Shown: piece after piece, positions 5,200 to 7,254 of the stretch
How positions within the stretch are numbered: the stretch's first letter is position 1
Layout of the letters: each line of letters opens with the position of its first letter
Source of the DNA: Chloroflexota bacterium
Lineage (GTDB): Bacteria; Chloroflexota; Anaerolineae; Caldilineales; Caldilineaceae
DNA: 7,254 bases
Reading direction: 5' to 3'
Assembly: GCA_003577005.1 (NCBI GenBank)
Contig: QEUW01000372.1
Span: forward strand, 1-7,254
Made by a program: the position numbers and the translations under genes
The notes under the pieces: generated by a model
Database searches by the model: none
Told to the model about the DNA's origin: nothing
Seen by the model: only the letters and a program-made list of their open reading frames with translations

Positions 5200-7254
5200 C
5201 TATGGCCGTCGCGTGCGCTGCTCGGCATCGCGGATCACCTGCGCATTGGTGGGGGGCGGCGGTGGTTGAGCCAGGGGATCGGCGCCGAGCTGGATGGGCT
5301 GCCAAAGTTGCGGGATGGCATGCTCAGCCGGATTCACGAACGAGCGTCGTGGCGGCACCCGCCCGTCAGGAGAGAGCGCCACCCGGCCATCCTGCCCGAA
5401 CTTGACTTCGGCCCCCGTCGCGTGGATGCGCAGATCGCGCCCGCGCAGGCTTCTCTGATCCGCGGCGCTGATGTCGTTGCCGACAAAGCAGGCCTCGGAA
5501 ATGACCGCGCCTTGATTCTCTACTTGCGCAAGTTCGGACGCCTCGCGCAGGCTCAATGGATCACCTACTTCTCCTCGTTCCAAATAGGGCAGGAAGTTCC
5601 CCTCGTTCGTACCATGCCCAATGTAGACGAGCGTGCTCACCCGGTTGTTGGCGCCCCGGACATCGCGCGAGACTTCACCGATCCGGCGCTCTAGCGCTTG
5701 CACCCGCGTTTCCATGTTGCCGTCGGCCCGTTGTTGCAATTGCAGATCGGCCACGTTAATCCGATGCACGCGCAGACCTGGGTTGGCCTGTTGCACCGTG
5801 TTGATGAACAGGTCGGCTGTTGCGGCAAAGAGCCGCTGGTACCGGCCCCGCACATCGGAACCCACAACCACGATCACATCACGCCCATCCACATCCACAT
5901 AGTGTAACGGATTGTTGTTGCTGTAGTGGTAGAGGTTGTAGAACTGCGGGTCACCCACCCCTCGGTCCGGTTTTTGCTGCAAGAGCGGGTCGGTCGAGAT
6001 AAAGCGGCTCGTCTGCGGGTCGTAATAGCGGGCGCCGTAGTAATAGAGCCCAGTCTCGCTGTCCAACTCTTTGCCGGTGAAGAGGTAGGGGGTGCGTTTG
6101 GTGTCGGTTGCCTCCTGCACCCACGTTTCGCCAAATGGGAAGTACTCCAGATGCTCGTAGACCTTACCATCGGCGTCTGTCACATAGTTGGTTCCACCCA
6201 GGTGGTCGGCGTGATAGAAGTACTGATCCTTCTCGGTGGCATTCTGCTTGACCAACTTGGAGACTACCCGTTCTGTGCCGGCGTAGACGTGCTTGGCGCC
6301 CAACTCCCGGTTGCGGATGGTAAAGTACTGGTTCACATAGACCGACTCGCCTTGCGGCCCCCGTTTGATGACCCGTTCGCCTTGATGGTTGTACTTGTAG
6401 CGGATCTCGTGGCCGTTGTCGAAGATGCTCTGGACGCGATTCTCTTCGTCCCACACGATCGTGCGCCGGGTGCCATTCTGGTCGTGTGTCCACCCCAGTT
6501 GGTTGCCGTTGGCATCGTGGGTGAAGTTCCGCGCCCCGATCTTGGTGACCGCATGAGGCTGCGCACCCTCGTAGAGATAGCTCCAGTCGTACGTCGTCTT
6601 CTGTTGCTCGATGATACTGCCCGAGGGTTGCACGATCTCGTGGACCTGTTGCTTGGCCACGATGTTGTGGATCGAATCATAGGCCATCGTCAGGTGGTAG
6701 CGGTTGATGCGTTTCGGGCTGTTCTCATACAGACCGGTGGCGCCGGTCAGGCGATAGAGGTCATCGTAGGTGTAGCTCTGCACCGTTGGCCCGCCAAAGT
6801 CCCCGGCCTTGGGCACGGCAACCTGATTGGCCACGCTGAGCACATTGCCCACATTGTCGTATGTGTAGGACAGGTTCTGGAACGGGCTGGCGCCGCTCTT
6901 GCCGGCGACCAGGTTGGTCAAGCGCCGGTCCAGCGGGTCGTAGGTGAAGACCGTTCGAACACCGTTGGCTACCTCCATAAACGCACGCTCTTCGAACTTG
7001 TCGTACTCGATGCGCTTGACGTATGGGTAGAGCACACCGCCCTTTTGGCCGCTGATCTCGTGGATGTGACCACCGGCGTCATAGTGATAGGTGAGCACTT
7101 CGCCATCCGGGTATGTCAGCGACTGGAGCCGTCCCCACGTGTCGTAGAGATACTCGGTGGTGTAGACCTCCGGTTGCGGACCCGTATCGCTGGCGACGGT
7201 CTTGATCTCTTTGACCACTTCACCCAGCGGCCCGTAGAAATACTCTTCCTGCCC
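5200..7254 (-). CDS. RHS/YD-repeat protein with variable C-terminal tail, N-terminus outside window
   Basis: The frame is open to the window edge; 684 codons are visible and the true start lies beyond 7254. About 300 residues of YD repeats come first (for example LYDTWGRLQSLTYPDG, FTYDPLDRRLTNL, YTYDNVGNVLSV, FTHDANGNQLG), which in RHS/Tc proteins build a large beta-barrel shell around a cargo. The RHS-associated core follows at about 5884-6219: YFYHADHLGGTNYVTDADG, EYFPFGE, FTGKELDSETGLYYYGARYY, STDPLL, and NLYHYSNNNP ending DVDG. After the core the sequence switches to an unrelated tail of about 226 residues, the usual place for a polymorphic toxin or processing domain. The last residues are proline-rich (five prolines in a row) and charged. 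No membrane segment is visible in this part. No gene fits between its stop and the convergent sigma gene 167 bases away, so no adjacent downstream immunity gene exists. RHS identity is certain; tail function is inferred. Confidence 0.95.
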   Translation of the reverse strand, partial: GQEEYFYGPLGEVVKEIKTVASDTGPQPEVYTTEYLYDTWGRLQSLTYPDGEVLTYHYDAGGHIHEISGQKGGVLYPYVKRIEYDKFEERAFMEVANGVRTVFTYDPLDRRLTNLVAGKSGASPFQNLSYTYDNVGNVLSVANQVAVPKAGDFGGPTVQSYTYDDLYRLTGATGLYENSPKRINRYHLTMAYDSIHNIVAKQQVHEIVQPSGSIIEQQKTTYDWSYLYEGAQPHAVTKIGARNFTHDANGNQLGWTHDQNGTRRTIVWDEENRVQSIFDNGHEIRYKYNHQGERVIKRGPQGESVYVNQYFTIRNRELGAKHVYAGTERVVSKLVKQNATEKDQYFYHADHLGGTNYVTDADGKVYEHLEYFPFGETWVQEATDTKRTPYLFTGKELDSETGLYYYGARYYDPQTSRFISTDPLLQQKPDRGVGDPQFYNLYHYSNNNPLHYVDVDGRDVIVVVGSDVRGRYQRLFAATADLFINTVQQANPGLRVHRINVADLQLQQRADGNMETRVQALERRIGEVSRDVRGANNRVSTLVYIGHGTNEGNFLPYLERGEVGDPLSLREASELAQVENQGAVISEACFVGNDISAADQRSLRGRDLRIHATGAEVKFGQDGRVALSPDGRVPPRRSFVNPAEHAIPQLWQPIQLGADPLAQPPPPPTNAQVIRDAEQRTRRP
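5203..5880 (-). other. RHS C-terminal tail, clan CD cysteine peptidase-like domain
   Basis: Directly after the core, the tail shows alternating strands and helices: strand VIVVVGSD, an amphipathic helix, strand LRVHRIN, a second helix (ETRVQALERRIGEV), then strand STLVYIGHGTNEG, and later strand GAVISEACFVGND, followed by LRIHATGA. A His in GHG (GHG at 5611-5619) at the end of one strand and a Cys in EACFVG (Cys codon 5488-5490) at the end of the next match the His-Cys dyad layout of clan CD peptidases (caspases, CHAT, gingipain, C80). This is inference from motif order and spacing (42 residues between the two); no named family was recognised with certainty. Confidence 0.5.

Noticed and set aside
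5104..5694. Plus-strand open frame of 196 codons starting in the nested palindrome region
   Set aside because: It is antisense to the RHS tail, starts at a TTG without a ribosome site and has no recognisable motif.

Overview
The window is high-GC bacterial DNA holding seven protein genes. It looks like a member of the Chloroflexota (Roseiflexus, Chloroflexus or Kouleothrix type). That placement is inferred from the mix of NarL/LuxR response regulators, a DGPF/ECF sigma pair, a large RHS/YD-repeat protein and palindromic intergenic repeats. No rRNA or other taxonomic marker is present. I see no tRNA, rRNA, CRISPR array, transposase or phage gene.

Layout: (1) Positions 1-1242, plus strand: the 3' end of a response regulator that has an intact receiver active site but no output domain, then a complete LuxR-type regulator (517-1242) whose receiver has lost most of its active site. 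The gap between them carries two inverted repeats and a weak promoter-like sequence. (2) Positions 1355-3045, minus strand: a tandem CBS-domain protein (2602-3045) followed by a CapA-type metallophosphatase-fold protein (1355-2485). They are probably one transcription unit, with a degenerate 9-base repeat in the gap. (3) Positions 3046-3384: a divergent, partly AT-rich control region with promoter-like elements on both strands and a 17-base dyad. (4) Positions 3385-5032, plus strand: a DGPF/YCII protein and a 424-residue ECF sigma factor with a long C-terminal extension, a pairing known from the ECF42 sigma group. (5) Positions 5033-5199: a convergent gap with two near-perfect hairpins, one of them a nested palindrome. 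(6) Positions 5200-7254, minus strand: the C-terminal 684 codons of an RHS/YD-repeat protein, whose variable tail looks like a clan CD (caspase/CHAT-like) cysteine peptidase domain with a His-Cys pair.

How the genes may work together: the DGPF protein and the sigma factor very likely act as one module, and a possible sigma-specific promoter lies upstream of them. The two response regulators are complementary, one with phosphorylation chemistry and no output, the other with output and a defective receiver. The RHS protein looks like a polymorphic-toxin or surface protein. No immunity gene fits in the 167 bases after it, which would agree with a self-processing or non-toxic tail. The RHS tail is the most unusual element in the window.
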